Assembly (NCBI GenBank): GCA_019117025.1
Contig: DXAM01000140.1
Location: forward strand, 113,092-152,996
Direction: 5' to 3'
Source of the DNA: Candidatus Microbacterium stercoravium
GTDB lineage: Bacteria; Actinomycetota; Actinomycetes; Actinomycetales; Microbacteriaceae
Length of the DNA stretch: 39,905 nucleotides
Positions 1 through 5,917 of the stretch are shown piece by piece. Every line of letters starts with the position of its first letter. Positions within the stretch are counted from its first letter, which is position 1. The notes under the pieces were generated by a model that ran no database searches, was not told the DNA's origin, and saw only the letters and a list, made by a program, of their open reading frames with translations. Made by a program: the position numbers and the translations under genes.

Positions 1-320
1 AGGCGCTCGATCACGACCCGGTGGATCACGATGAGCCTGCGGTCGCGATCGACGGTCCAGCGGGGGAGCGCCGTGTGCACCTCGGTGACCGGCAGGGAGC
101 CGATCTCGAAGCGCACATCGCGCAGCTCGGGCCACGCGTGCTTGAGCGCGTCGGCGGTCGCGGTGACCATCACGTTGAAGCGGTCGTAGCGGGATCCGAC
201 CGCGGGAACCGGCGGACGCGTCAGCTGGCTGCGGTTCAGGCGTCCGTGCCGGCCGTGGCGCGCGAGCCGGGGCACCGGCGGATCCTGCGCTTGTCGGCGC
301 GCGCGCCCTGACCACTTCAT
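1..320 (-). CDS. Zincin-like metallopeptidase family protein (N-terminal part; continues past the window)
   Basis: Reading the minus strand from an ATG at 320 gives an open frame of 106 codons that runs off the window, so the protein is partial. After a basic N-terminus (residues 1-35) comes a segment reading RYDRFNVMVTATADAL, followed by EIGSLP. This matches the start of the actinobacterial metallopeptidase family (PF06262 type, like Rv3259). Family members carry an HExxH zinc site further on, which would lie outside the window, so catalysis cannot be judged here. The neighbour is a divergent DUF3499 gene, the same pairing as Rv3258c/Rv3259, which supports the call. There is no Shine-Dalgarno sequence. 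A TAAGCT hexamer ends 6 nt before the ATG, so the mRNA is probably leaderless. Confidence 0.8.
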   Translation of the reverse strand, partial: MKWSGRARRQAQDPPVPRLARHGRHGRLNRSQLTRPPVPAVGSRYDRFNVMVTATADALKHAWPELRDVRFEIGSLPVTEVHTALPRWTVDRDRRLIVIHRVVIER

Positions 321-336
321 GGATCCAGCTTAGGCT
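308..336 (+). promoter_or_regulatory. Leaderless promoter of the DUF3499 gene
   Basis: CTGACC at 308-313, a 17-bp spacer, and TAGGCT at 331-336. The GTG start at 344 follows 7 nt after the hexamer, so the transcript should begin at or very near the start codon. The -35 part lies inside the divergent gene. Confidence 0.55.
327..332 (-). promoter_or_regulatory. -10 element of leaderless metallopeptidase promoter
   Basis: The minus strand reads TAAGCT here, then the 6-nt spacer ggatcc, then the ATG at 320. Transcription would start at or next to the start codon. It overlaps by two bases the TAGGCT of the divergent DUF3499 promoter. Confidence 0.55.
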
Positions 337-343
337 CGCACAC

Positions 344-550
344 GTGGAGGATCGAATCTGTTCGAAGGTCGCGTGCCGACGCGAGGCCGTGTCGACGCTG
401 ACGTTCGACTACGACGGCCGCATGGCCGCGCTCGGGCCGCTCGGCGCGGGGAACGACCCGCATGCCCACGACCTGTGCGCTGAGCACACCGACCGCATGT
501 CGGTCCCCGCCGGGTGGGTCGTGCTGAAGCACGAGTCGCTGCGCGAGTGA
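344..550 (+). CDS. DUF3499 family protein
   Basis: A 68-aa protein with a GTG start. It has the DUF3499 pattern: an N-terminal C-x4-C pair (Cys6, Cys11), then STLTFDYDGRMAALGPL, a DLCAEH block and a closing W-V-V-L segment. The family is confined largely to Actinobacteria and has no established biochemical role. The cysteine and histidine positions suggest a small metal-binding protein, which is inference. The homologous gene in mycobacteria (Rv3258c) has the same neighbour. The start fits the leaderless hexamer 7 nt upstream and the family's usual N-terminus. It converges on the RDD gene, with an inverted repeat between them. Confidence 0.85.
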   Translation: MEDRICSKVACRREAVSTLTFDYDGRMAALGPLGAGNDPHAHDLCAEHTDRMSVPAGWVVLKHESLRE

Positions 551-559
551 GCCGCGGAT

Positions 560-585
560 CCGGCGCGCGGGCGATCACGCGCCGG
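560..585. terminator. Inverted repeat between convergent DUF3499 and RDD genes
   Basis: CCGGCGCG (560-567) and CGCGCCGG (578-585) form a perfect 8-bp stem with a 10-nt loop that holds the RDD stop codon. No T tract follows on either side. Probably a bidirectional terminator of the T-less type common in high-GC Actinobacteria. Confidence 0.45.
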
Positions 586-1423
586 TGAAGGGATCCTGAC
601 CGCCGAGGATCGCGGCGCGCTCGCGCTCGTTGCGCAGCACGGCGCGTTCGCGTTCGCGCCGCACGGCCGCCACCGCACCGAGCAGCACCTCGGGTGCGAC
701 CGCCGGGATCGGCGAGACGAAGGGGGTGATGTCGTGCGCGAGATCGGCCGCGATCCGGGCCCGAGCCGCCGGGTGCAGCGCGGCGGATGCTGAGGCGAAG
801 CGCGTCACCTGGGCGTCGAGGCGCGCGGGCAGCCGTGCGACGTCGGCCAGTTCCGCCCACGCGGCCAGCTCGGGCGGCAGCGTCGGAGTCGGGGCGGGGA
901 GAGCGGGCCGGCGCGCCCGCTCGCTGTACGTGCCGGCGACGAGATCGCCGAGACGCTGCGCGCGCGGGGTGAAGATGCCCACGAGCAGCGCGATGGCCCC
1001 GAACGACATGTACACCTCGAGCACCCCGACGAGGCCCCTCACGAACGCATGGCGGAAGCCGGTCGCCCCGCCGTCGGCGCGCACGATCCGTCCGCCGGCG
1101 GCGAGCTTGCCGAGACTGCGCCCGTGCGACAGCGTCTCGACCGTGATCGGCAGCGCCACGAAGCACACGACGAGGAAGACGATCGAGAAGATCTGGTAGG
1201 TGGCCTCGGTCAGCACCCCCGCGCTCAGGAGCGAGCCGGCGCCCCAGACCATGATCGCGAGGTAGACGGCCCAGGCGATCGCGGCATCGATGAGGCCGCC
1301 GAGCACTCTCAGTCCGAGGCCGATCGGCTGCAGATCGAGCGCAACCGCTTCGCCGGTCAGCACCTCGTCGTCGAGCGCGAGTGCGCGGGGGCCGCGCGGC
1401 CCGGCGAGGGTGGTCTCCGACAT
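575..1423 (-). CDS. RDD family membrane protein
   Basis: A 282-aa protein with an RDD domain over roughly residues 35-170. RVLGGLIDA corresponds to the first R-x-x-x-x-x-x-D motif, and GRSLGKLAAGGRIVRADGG is the typical cytoplasmic block before the last membrane segment. Three membrane helices are visible (about 43-67, 78-98 and 137-155). The C-terminal 110 residues are soluble, Ala/Arg rich and helical. The function of RDD proteins in this setting is unknown; some are ion transporters. It is divergent from the SpoIIM-like gene, a pairing widely conserved in Actinobacteria beside MoxR/DUF58 genes, whose cluster begins only 3.4 kb away here. Confidence 0.88.
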   Translation of the reverse strand: MSETTLAGPRGPRALALDDEVLTGEAVALDLQPIGLGLRVLGGLIDAAIAWAVYLAIMVWGAGSLLSAGVLTEATYQIFSIVFLVVCFVALPITVETLSHGRSLGKLAAGGRIVRADGGATGFRHAFVRGLVGVLEVYMSFGAIALLVGIFTPRAQRLGDLVAGTYSERARRPALPAPTPTLPPELAAWAELADVARLPARLDAQVTRFASASAALHPAARARIAADLAHDITPFVSPIPAVAPEVLLGAVAAVRRERERAVLRNERERAAILGGQDPFTGA

Positions 1424-1464
1424 GCGACCAGTTAATCAGACGGCCCGAGCGCGGGTGCCGACAT

Positions 1465-1470
1465 TAGGCT
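1465..1470 (+). promoter_or_regulatory. -10 element of leaderless SpoIIM-like promoter
   Basis: TAGGCT ends 7 nt before the ATG at 1478, the same hexamer and spacing as at DUF3499 and mtrA. There is no Shine-Dalgarno sequence between them. Confidence 0.55.
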
Positions 1471-1477
1471 GGGGCCG

Positions 1478-2473
1478 ATGAATCTCGACGCCATGATCGA
1501 TGAGCGCCGTCCCGAGTGGGACCGGCTCGACGCGCTCGCGCGCCGCGCGCGCCTCACGGGCGCCGAGACCGATGAGTTCGTGCACCTGTACCGCGCCGCC
1601 TCCGCAGACCTCGCCGACATCAAGACGTCGGTCGGGCGCACGCCCGCGGGAGACTACCTGTCGAACATCCTGGCGACGGCCCGACTCAAGATCACGGGCG
1701 CGCCCGACAACGTGATGCGCCAGATCCCGCGGTTCTTCGCGCGGCAGCTGCCGGCGGCGCTCTACCGCATCCGGTGGCTCACCCTCGCGACGGCCGCGGT
1801 GTTCATCGCCGTGGTCGCGCTCATCGGCTGGTGGGCGCAGCAGGATCCGGCGTACATGGCCGCGCTCGGCGAGGAGGCCGAGCTGAAGCAGTACGCGGAG
1901 GAGGACTTCGTCGCGTACTACAGCGAGCACGCGGAGGGCGTGTTCGCCGGCATGGTCTGGTCGAACAACGCCTGGATCGCGGCACAGGCCGTGATGTTCG
2001 GCATCACCGGCATCTGGCCGGTCTACGTCATCGTGCAGAACGCGACGGGGCTCGGGATCTCGGCCGCCGTCATGAACTGGTTCGGCCACGGCGACGACTT
2101 CCTGCTGTACATCCTTCCGCACGGTCTGCTCGAGATGACGAGCATCTTCGTCGCCGGGGCGGCCGGCATGCGCGTGTTCTGGGCGTGGATCGCGCCGGGC
2201 GCCCGCACCCGGGCATCTGCGCTCGCGGCGGAGGGCCGCGCGCTCGCGACGGTCGTGGTCGGCCTCGTGCTGTCTCTCGCCCTGTCGGGGATCGTGGAGG
2301 GATTCATCACGCGCCAGCCGTGGCCTCCGGCCGTCAAGATCGGCATCGGCGCACTCGCGCTCGGGATCTTCCTGTTCTACATGCTGTTCGTCGGCCGCCG
2401 GGCGAGCAGGCTCGGCGAGACGGGCGACCTCACGGAGTACGAGGCCGGCACACCGCGGCTCGTCGCCGGCTGA
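1478..2473 (+). CDS. Stage II sporulation protein M-like (SpoIIM) membrane protein
   Basis: A 331-aa integral membrane protein of the SpoIIM/DUF95 superfamily. An N-terminal soluble domain (about 1-95) is followed by five or so hydrophobic segments, including one at about 100-120 and a run from about 165 to 300. The block NAWIAAQAVMFGITGIWPVY, then a PHGLLEM motif near residue 215, are characteristic: the H-G/P-x-E element recurs across the family. Actinobacteria of this type do not sporulate, so the name is historical. In this lineage the gene accompanies RDD, MoxR and DUF58 genes in an envelope-linked module of unknown function. It ends 4 bp from the convergent fur-type gene with no obvious terminator. 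Confidence 0.87.
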   Translation: MNLDAMIDERRPEWDRLDALARRARLTGAETDEFVHLYRAASADLADIKTSVGRTPAGDYLSNILATARLKITGAPDNVMRQIPRFFARQLPAALYRIRWLTLATAAVFIAVVALIGWWAQQDPAYMAALGEEAELKQYAEEDFVAYYSEHAEGVFAGMVWSNNAWIAAQAVMFGITGIWPVYVIVQNATGLGISAAVMNWFGHGDDFLLYILPHGLLEMTSIFVAGAAGMRVFWAWIAPGARTRASALAAEGRALATVVVGLVLSLALSGIVEGFITRQPWPPAVKIGIGALALGIFLFYMLFVGRRASRLGETGDLTEYEAGTPRLVAG

Positions 2474-2477
2474 GGCG

Positions 2478-2897
2478 CTACTCGCAGTCGGCGCAGACGC
2501 CGCGGAAGGTGATGGCCGCCTCGATCAGGCGCATGCCGTGCGTGTGGCTCGGGGTGAGGCACGGTGCCGCGCCGACGACGCACTCGACGTCTTCGACCCG
2601 GCCGCACACGATGCACTGCACGTGATGGTGGTTGTCGCCGCGCGCCATCTCGTAGAGCGCGCTCGACGCCCCCGGCAGCGACACGCGCTGGGCGATACCC
2701 GCGTCGGTGAGGTCGTTGACGATGCCGTGCACCGTCTGCAGCGCGATCCCGGGGATCTGCGTGTGCACGCGCTCGTGCAGCTCGTCGACCGCGGCGTGCG
2801 CGGTCTCGGAGAGCGCCTCGAGCACCGCGGTGCGCTGCGTCGTGACGCGGAGGCCCGCGCTGCGCAGCCGTGCGGTGGCATCGAGAGCAGTCAGCAT
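2478..2897 (-). CDS. Fur/PerR-family metal-dependent repressor
   Basis: A 139-aa ferric-uptake-regulator family protein. Residues 1-80 form the winged helix, with LRVTTQRTAVLEAL at about 16-29 and the recognition-helix region QTVHGIVNDL. The dimerization/metal domain has HHH at 90-92 followed by C-x2-C (Cys95, Cys98), and a second C-x2-C (Cys135, Cys138) at the C-terminus, which together give the structural zinc site. HxH residues at 118-120 fit the regulatory metal site. Which metal or peroxide it senses cannot be read from sequence; actinobacterial relatives often control catalase genes, but none is present here. TAGAAT lies 6 nt before the ATG, with a GTTC/GAAC repeat just upstream that may be its own operator. 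Confidence 0.9.
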   Translation of the reverse strand: MLTALDATARLRSAGLRVTTQRTAVLEALSETAHAAVDELHERVHTQIPGIALQTVHGIVNDLTDAGIAQRVSLPGASSALYEMARGDNHHHVQCIVCGRVEDVECVVGAAPCLTPSHTHGMRLIEAAITFRGVCADCE

Positions 2898-2903
2898 GCA
2901 CCG

Positions 2904-2909
2904 ATTCTA
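2904..2909 (-). promoter_or_regulatory. -10 element of leaderless fur-type promoter
   Basis: The minus strand reads TAGAAT, ending 6 nt before the ATG at 2897, with no ribosome binding site between them. Confidence 0.55.
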
Positions 2910-2913
2910 TCTT

Positions 2914-2927
2914 GTTCTGAACGGTTC
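2914..2927. promoter_or_regulatory. Candidate Fur-family operator (GTTC-n-GAAC-n-GTTC)
   Basis: GTTC (2914-2917), GAAC (2919-2922) and GTTC (2924-2927) give two overlapping near-perfect palindromes. They sit in the spacer directly upstream of the TAGAAT -10 element, a position suited to autorepression by the adjacent Fur-family protein. Confidence 0.4.
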
Positions 2928-2986
2928 ACGACTGTCTGCGCGGGATGAGCGCGCGATCCTCATTGCTGTGTGCTGACTGAAAGAAA

Positions 2987-3000
2987 TTGAAACGTTTTGA
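2987..3000. promoter_or_regulatory. Candidate LacI-type operator 1
   Basis: TTGAAACGTTTTGA contains the 8-bp palindrome AAACGTTT with the central CG typical of LacI/GalR-family sites. It overlaps the -35 element (TTGACC, 2997-3002) of the symporter promoter. Confidence 0.4.
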
Positions 3001-3025
3001 CCCGACGGGGCTCGAGGCGTAACGT
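2997..3025 (+). promoter_or_regulatory. Sigma-70-type promoter of the MFS symporter
   Basis: TTGACC at 2997-3002, a 17-bp spacer and TAACGT at 3020-3025. The predicted start point is near 3032, giving a leader of about 47 nt before the ATG at 3079. Confidence 0.55.
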
Positions 3026-3031
3026 GCTCAA

Positions 3032-3045
3032 GGAAAACGCTTACC
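3032..3045. promoter_or_regulatory. Candidate LacI-type operator 2
   Basis: GGAAAACGCTTACC resembles LacI/GalR-family operators around a central CG and falls just at the predicted transcription start. Together with operator 1 it brackets the promoter. Confidence 0.4.
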
Positions 3046-3078
3046 CTGCGTTTGTCGATGATGATGCCAAGGAGCACA

Positions 3079-4392
3079 ATGACGTCTACCGATGTGACGA
3101 CTCCCGTGAAGTCGAAGAGGGGCCAGGGCGGTCGCGCCGCGCTCAGTGGATGGCTGGGGAGCACTCTCGAGTACTACGACTTCTCGATCTACGCGTCCGC
3201 CGCGGCGCTGGTCTTCCCGACGGTGTTCTTCCCCTCGGCGAATCCGGCGATCGCGATCATCGCGTCGCTCGCGACGTACGGCGTCGGGTATGTCGCACGT
3301 CCCCTCGGGGCGTTCGTGCTCGGTCACTTCGGCGATCGCTACGGCCGCAAGAAGCTGCTCGTGTTCGCCATGCTCCTGATGGGGATCTCGACGTTCCTCG
3401 TCGGCTGTCTGCCCAGCTACGCGCAGATCGGCCTGCTCTCGCCCGCCATGCTCGTGGTGCTGCGGCTGATCCAGGGATTCGCAGTGTCGGGCGAGCTCGG
3501 CGGCGCCACGACGATGATCGCCGAGCACGCGTCGAAGGAGAACCGCGGGTTCCTCATGAGCTTCGCGCTGCAGGGCACGCAGTTCGGCAGCATCCTCGCC
3601 CAGGCGAGCTTCATCCCGCTCTCGCACTTCCTCTCGACCGAGGACCTGCTGGCCTGGGGCTGGCGCATCCCGTTCTTCCTCAGCGCCGTCGTCGTGATCG
3701 TGGCCCTCGTCATCCGCGCGAAGCTCGATGAGACGCCGATCTTCGTCGACAAGGACAAGACGCAGGGCCGCAAGATGCCGATCGTCGAGCTCTTCCGCAC
3801 CAGCGGCGGCGCCGTGTTCCGTGCCGTGTGCATGGGGCTCGCGAACGTCATCGGCACGACCGTCGTGGTGTTCGGCACGACCTACGCCACCCAGGAGGCC
3901 TACGGCGTGAACATGGACGCCGACGTCTACCTCTGGATCCCCGTTGTGGCGAACATCGTCGCGATCATCCTGATCCCCGTGTTCGGATTCGCGTCCGACA
4001 AGATCGGCCGTCGCCCGTTCCTGATCTTCGGCCCGCTCCTCGGCGGCATCGTCGCGGTGCCGTACCTCTTCGTCGTGCAGGCGCACAACGTGGCGCTGAC
4101 CTTCATCCTGGCGATCCTCGTCTTCGGCATCATGTACCAGATGTTCAACGCGACCTACGCGAGCTTCTTCCAGGAGATGTTCCCCACCGAGTCGCGCGTC
4201 ACGGGCTTCGCCCTGTCGCAGAACATCGCGCTGTTCATCACGGGGCTCATGCCCTCCCTGTTCGCCGTCATCGCGCCGCCGTCGAGCAACCACGTGCCGC
4301 TCATCATCGGCGTCGTCACGCTCGTGCTCTGCGTCGCGTCGTCCGCGGCCGCGATGTTCTCGAAGGAGACCGCGCGCCAGGACATCGCCTGA
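3079..4392 (+). CDS. MFS transporter of the MHS (metabolite:H+ symporter) type
   Basis: A 437-aa major facilitator protein with about 12 membrane segments. The loop between helices 2 and 3 carries GHFGDRYGRKK, the MFS signature. The second half has the related FASDKIGRRPFLI. The N-terminal SGWLGSTLEYYDFSIYASAAA block and the MIAEHASKENRGF region are typical of the ProP/KgtP/ShiA-like MHS family, which imports small organic acids, betaines or similar solutes with protons. The substrate cannot be assigned. I chose the ATG at 3079 because AAGGAG lies 4 nt upstream; an in-frame ATG at 3052 lacks a ribosome binding site. Two LacI-type sites around the promoter suggest control by a substrate-responsive repressor that is not encoded in the window. 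Confidence 0.9.
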   Translation: MTSTDVTTPVKSKRGQGGRAALSGWLGSTLEYYDFSIYASAAALVFPTVFFPSANPAIAIIASLATYGVGYVARPLGAFVLGHFGDRYGRKKLLVFAMLLMGISTFLVGCLPSYAQIGLLSPAMLVVLRLIQGFAVSGELGGATTMIAEHASKENRGFLMSFALQGTQFGSILAQASFIPLSHFLSTEDLLAWGWRIPFFLSAVVVIVALVIRAKLDETPIFVDKDKTQGRKMPIVELFRTSGGAVFRAVCMGLANVIGTTVVVFGTTYATQEAYGVNMDADVYLWIPVVANIVAIILIPVFGFASDKIGRRPFLIFGPLLGGIVAVPYLFVVQAHNVALTFILAILVFGIMYQMFNATYASFFQEMFPTESRVTGFALSQNIALFITGLMPSLFAVIAPPSSNHVPLIIGVVTLVLCVASSAAAMFSKETARQDIA

Positions 4393-4408
4393 CCTCCTGA
4401 GCCCCGTC

Positions 4409-4453
4409 ACCGCGGGCGCCCGGCCGGATCGCAACCGGCCCGGCGCCCGCGGT
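4409..4453 (+). terminator. Strong hairpin terminator after the MFS gene
   Basis: A 19-bp arm (4409-4427) pairs with 4435-4453 at 18 of 19 positions around a 7-nt loop, starting 16 nt after the symporter stop. No T tract follows, as is usual for terminators in high-GC Actinobacteria. Confidence 0.65.
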
Positions 4454-4491
4454 GCGTTCGTCGGGGCGCCGAACGCGTCACGTCGGCGCGG

Positions 4492-4497
4492 TACGCT
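4492..4497 (+). promoter_or_regulatory. Possible -10 element upstream of the truncated ABC ATPase
   Basis: TACGCT, the same hexamer used at several other starts in the window, but here about 50 nt before the start codon, which has its own GGAGGAGG-type ribosome binding site. No convincing -35 element is visible. Confidence 0.3.
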
Positions 4498-4548
4498 TTC
4501 GGCCGACGACGCGCCAGCGACGCGCCGCGCTCGGAGGAGGGCCCATCG

Positions 4549-5370
4549 ATGACCATCGCTCGTCCTGATGTCAGCGTTCACGCTCGCGTGCGAGCGGCGG
4601 CTTCTGCGCTCGAGCTGGTCGGTCTCGACGGCTGTGCGCGTCGGGATCCGGCAACGCTGTCGGGCGGCCAGCGGCAACGCGTGGCGCTCGCGCGGGCGCT
4701 CGTCTCCCGTCCGCGAGTGCTGCTCCTGGACGAAGCGCTGTCGGCGTTCGACGAGCCGCTGCGGGACCATCTGCGGCTCGAGCTGCACGCACTCACGCGC
4801 GAGCTCGGGCTGACGGTCGTGCACGTCACGCACGACCGTTCCGAGGCGCTCGGTCTGGCAGACCGCGTCGCGGTGCTCGACGCCGGCAGGATCCAGGAGG
4901 TCGGTGCGCCCGATGCGCTGGTCACCCGCCCGGGGAGCGCGTTCGTCGCACGGTTCCTGACCGACGCGACGCTGATCCCCGGTGAGGTCGATGCCGCGGG
5001 CTTCCGCGCGCACGGGCACCCGCTCCGCCTGAGCCGCGACGCCGCGATGCCGGCATCGGGACCGGCGCAGGCCGCGCTTCTCCCCGCGGAGATCGTGGTC
5101 GCCCCCGCGGCCGACGGCGACGCGGTCGTGCGCTCCGCGCTGTTCACCCCGGAGGGCAGCGACCTCATGCTCGACTGGGCGGGCATCCCGCTGCGCGCAC
5201 GCACGCGCGGGACACGGCCGCGCGTGGGAGAGCCGATGCGCGTGTCCGTCGGTGCCGCGCTCGTATACTCGGACGGGCCGGGCGTCGGCGCGGGCGCGGT
5301 CGATGCCGCGCTCGGCGCCGCCGTCGGAGACGATGCGCCCGAGCGCCGACGCGAGGTCAGCCTCGCATGA
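4549..5370 (+). CDS. N-terminally truncated ABC ATPase (no Walker A), possibly a decaying gene
   Basis: A 273-aa protein that begins inside an ABC ATPase of the CysA/PotA/FbpC kind. It has the signature LSGGQ (37-41), Walker B VLLLDEA (57-63), the H-loop histidine (His95) in VTHDRSEA, and a C-terminal part (about 150-250) with the look of a TOBE region. The first 100-110 residues of the family, holding the Walker A P-loop and Q-loop, are missing. The 156 bp upstream contain a terminator and no matching reading frame. It therefore cannot bind ATP in the usual way alone. No partner permease or binding protein lies nearby. Yet the frame is open to the end, has a clear ribosome binding site (cggaggaggg), and overlaps the next gene by ATGA. 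It is either a recent deletion remnant or a reused domain. Confidence 0.75.
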   Translation: MTIARPDVSVHARVRAAASALELVGLDGCARRDPATLSGGQRQRVALARALVSRPRVLLLDEALSAFDEPLRDHLRLELHALTRELGLTVVHVTHDRSEALGLADRVAVLDAGRIQEVGAPDALVTRPGSAFVARFLTDATLIPGEVDAAGFRAHGHPLRLSRDAAMPASGPAQAALLPAEIVVAPAADGDAVVRSALFTPEGSDLMLDWAGIPLRARTRGTRPRVGEPMRVSVGAALVYSDGPGVGAGAVDAALGAAVGDDAPERRREVSLA

Positions 5371-5906
5371 CCGTGGCGCTCGTGAGGCACGGTCGCACGG
5401 CGTGGAACCTCGCCCGGCTGATGCAGGGCCGCAGCGACGTTCCACTGGATGCGCACGGCCGCGCCCAGGCATCCGCAGCGGCCGACCTGCTGTCGCGCGC
5501 GCAGTGGCATCGGATCGTGTCGTCGCCGCTTGCGCGCGCGTCGGAGACCGCGGAGCTCATCGCCGATCGCCTCGACGGGGTCGACCTGGTGCGGGACGAG
5601 CGGTTCGTCGAACGCGATTACGGCGAGGCCGAGGGGATGCCGGTGTGCGAAGCGCATGAGCGCTGGCCCGATGCCGACTACCCCGATGCGGAGCCGATGG
5701 GCCGGGTGATCCGTCGTGCGATCCGAGCGCTCGCCGACGCGGAACGCGGCGGCGCAGACTGCATCATCGTCTCGCACGGCACGCTGCTGCGGGCCGCCGT
5801 GGAGGAGCTCACCGGCAGCCCGTGCCCGCGGATCCTCAACGGACAGGTCGTGCTGCTGGAGCGCGATGCGGCCCGCCGCCTGACCGGACGGATCCTGTCG
5901 GAGTGA
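5367..5906 (+). CDS. Histidine phosphatase (phosphoglycerate mutase-like) family protein
   Basis: A 179-aa protein of the branch-1 histidine phosphatase superfamily. The catalytic RHG is at 7-9 (LVRHGRTAWN). The second phosphate-pocket arginine is in SSPLARASETA, the acid/base glutamate region is RDYGEAEGM, and the second catalytic histidine is in IIVSHGTLLRA. Members dephosphorylate sugar phosphates, phosphoglycerate or other small metabolites; the substrate cannot be assigned. The start overlaps the stop of the truncated ABC ATPase (ATGA), so translation is probably coupled. It converges on the DUF58 gene, with a long hairpin covering both gene ends. Confidence 0.88.
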   Translation: MTVALVRHGRTAWNLARLMQGRSDVPLDAHGRAQASAAADLLSRAQWHRIVSSPLARASETAELIADRLDGVDLVRDERFVERDYGEAEGMPVCEAHERWPDADYPDAEPMGRVIRRAIRALADAERGGADCIIVSHGTLLRAAVEELTGSPCPRILNGQVVLLERDAARRLTGRILSE

Positions 5907-5917
5907 GGCGGCGGGCC
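5870..5917. terminator. Bidirectional hairpin between phosphatase and DUF58 genes
   Basis: GGCCCGCCGCCT (5870-5881) and its exact complement AGGCGGCGGGCC (5906-5917) enclose a 24-nt loop. The stem begins inside the phosphatase coding sequence and ends at the DUF58 stop codon. Confidence 0.5.

Noticed and set aside
1478..2473. Evidence for sporulation
   Set aside because: SpoIIM-like proteins are widespread in non-sporulating Actinobacteria within the MoxR/RDD module. No other sporulation genes are present.
3028..5472. An 814-codon open frame on the minus strand
   Set aside because: It is antisense to the symporter and ABC genes, has the Arg/Asp/His-rich composition typical of shadow frames in high-GC DNA, and shows no family motif. 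Several other long antisense frames (for example 31395-33983 and 25461-28712) were dropped for the same reason.
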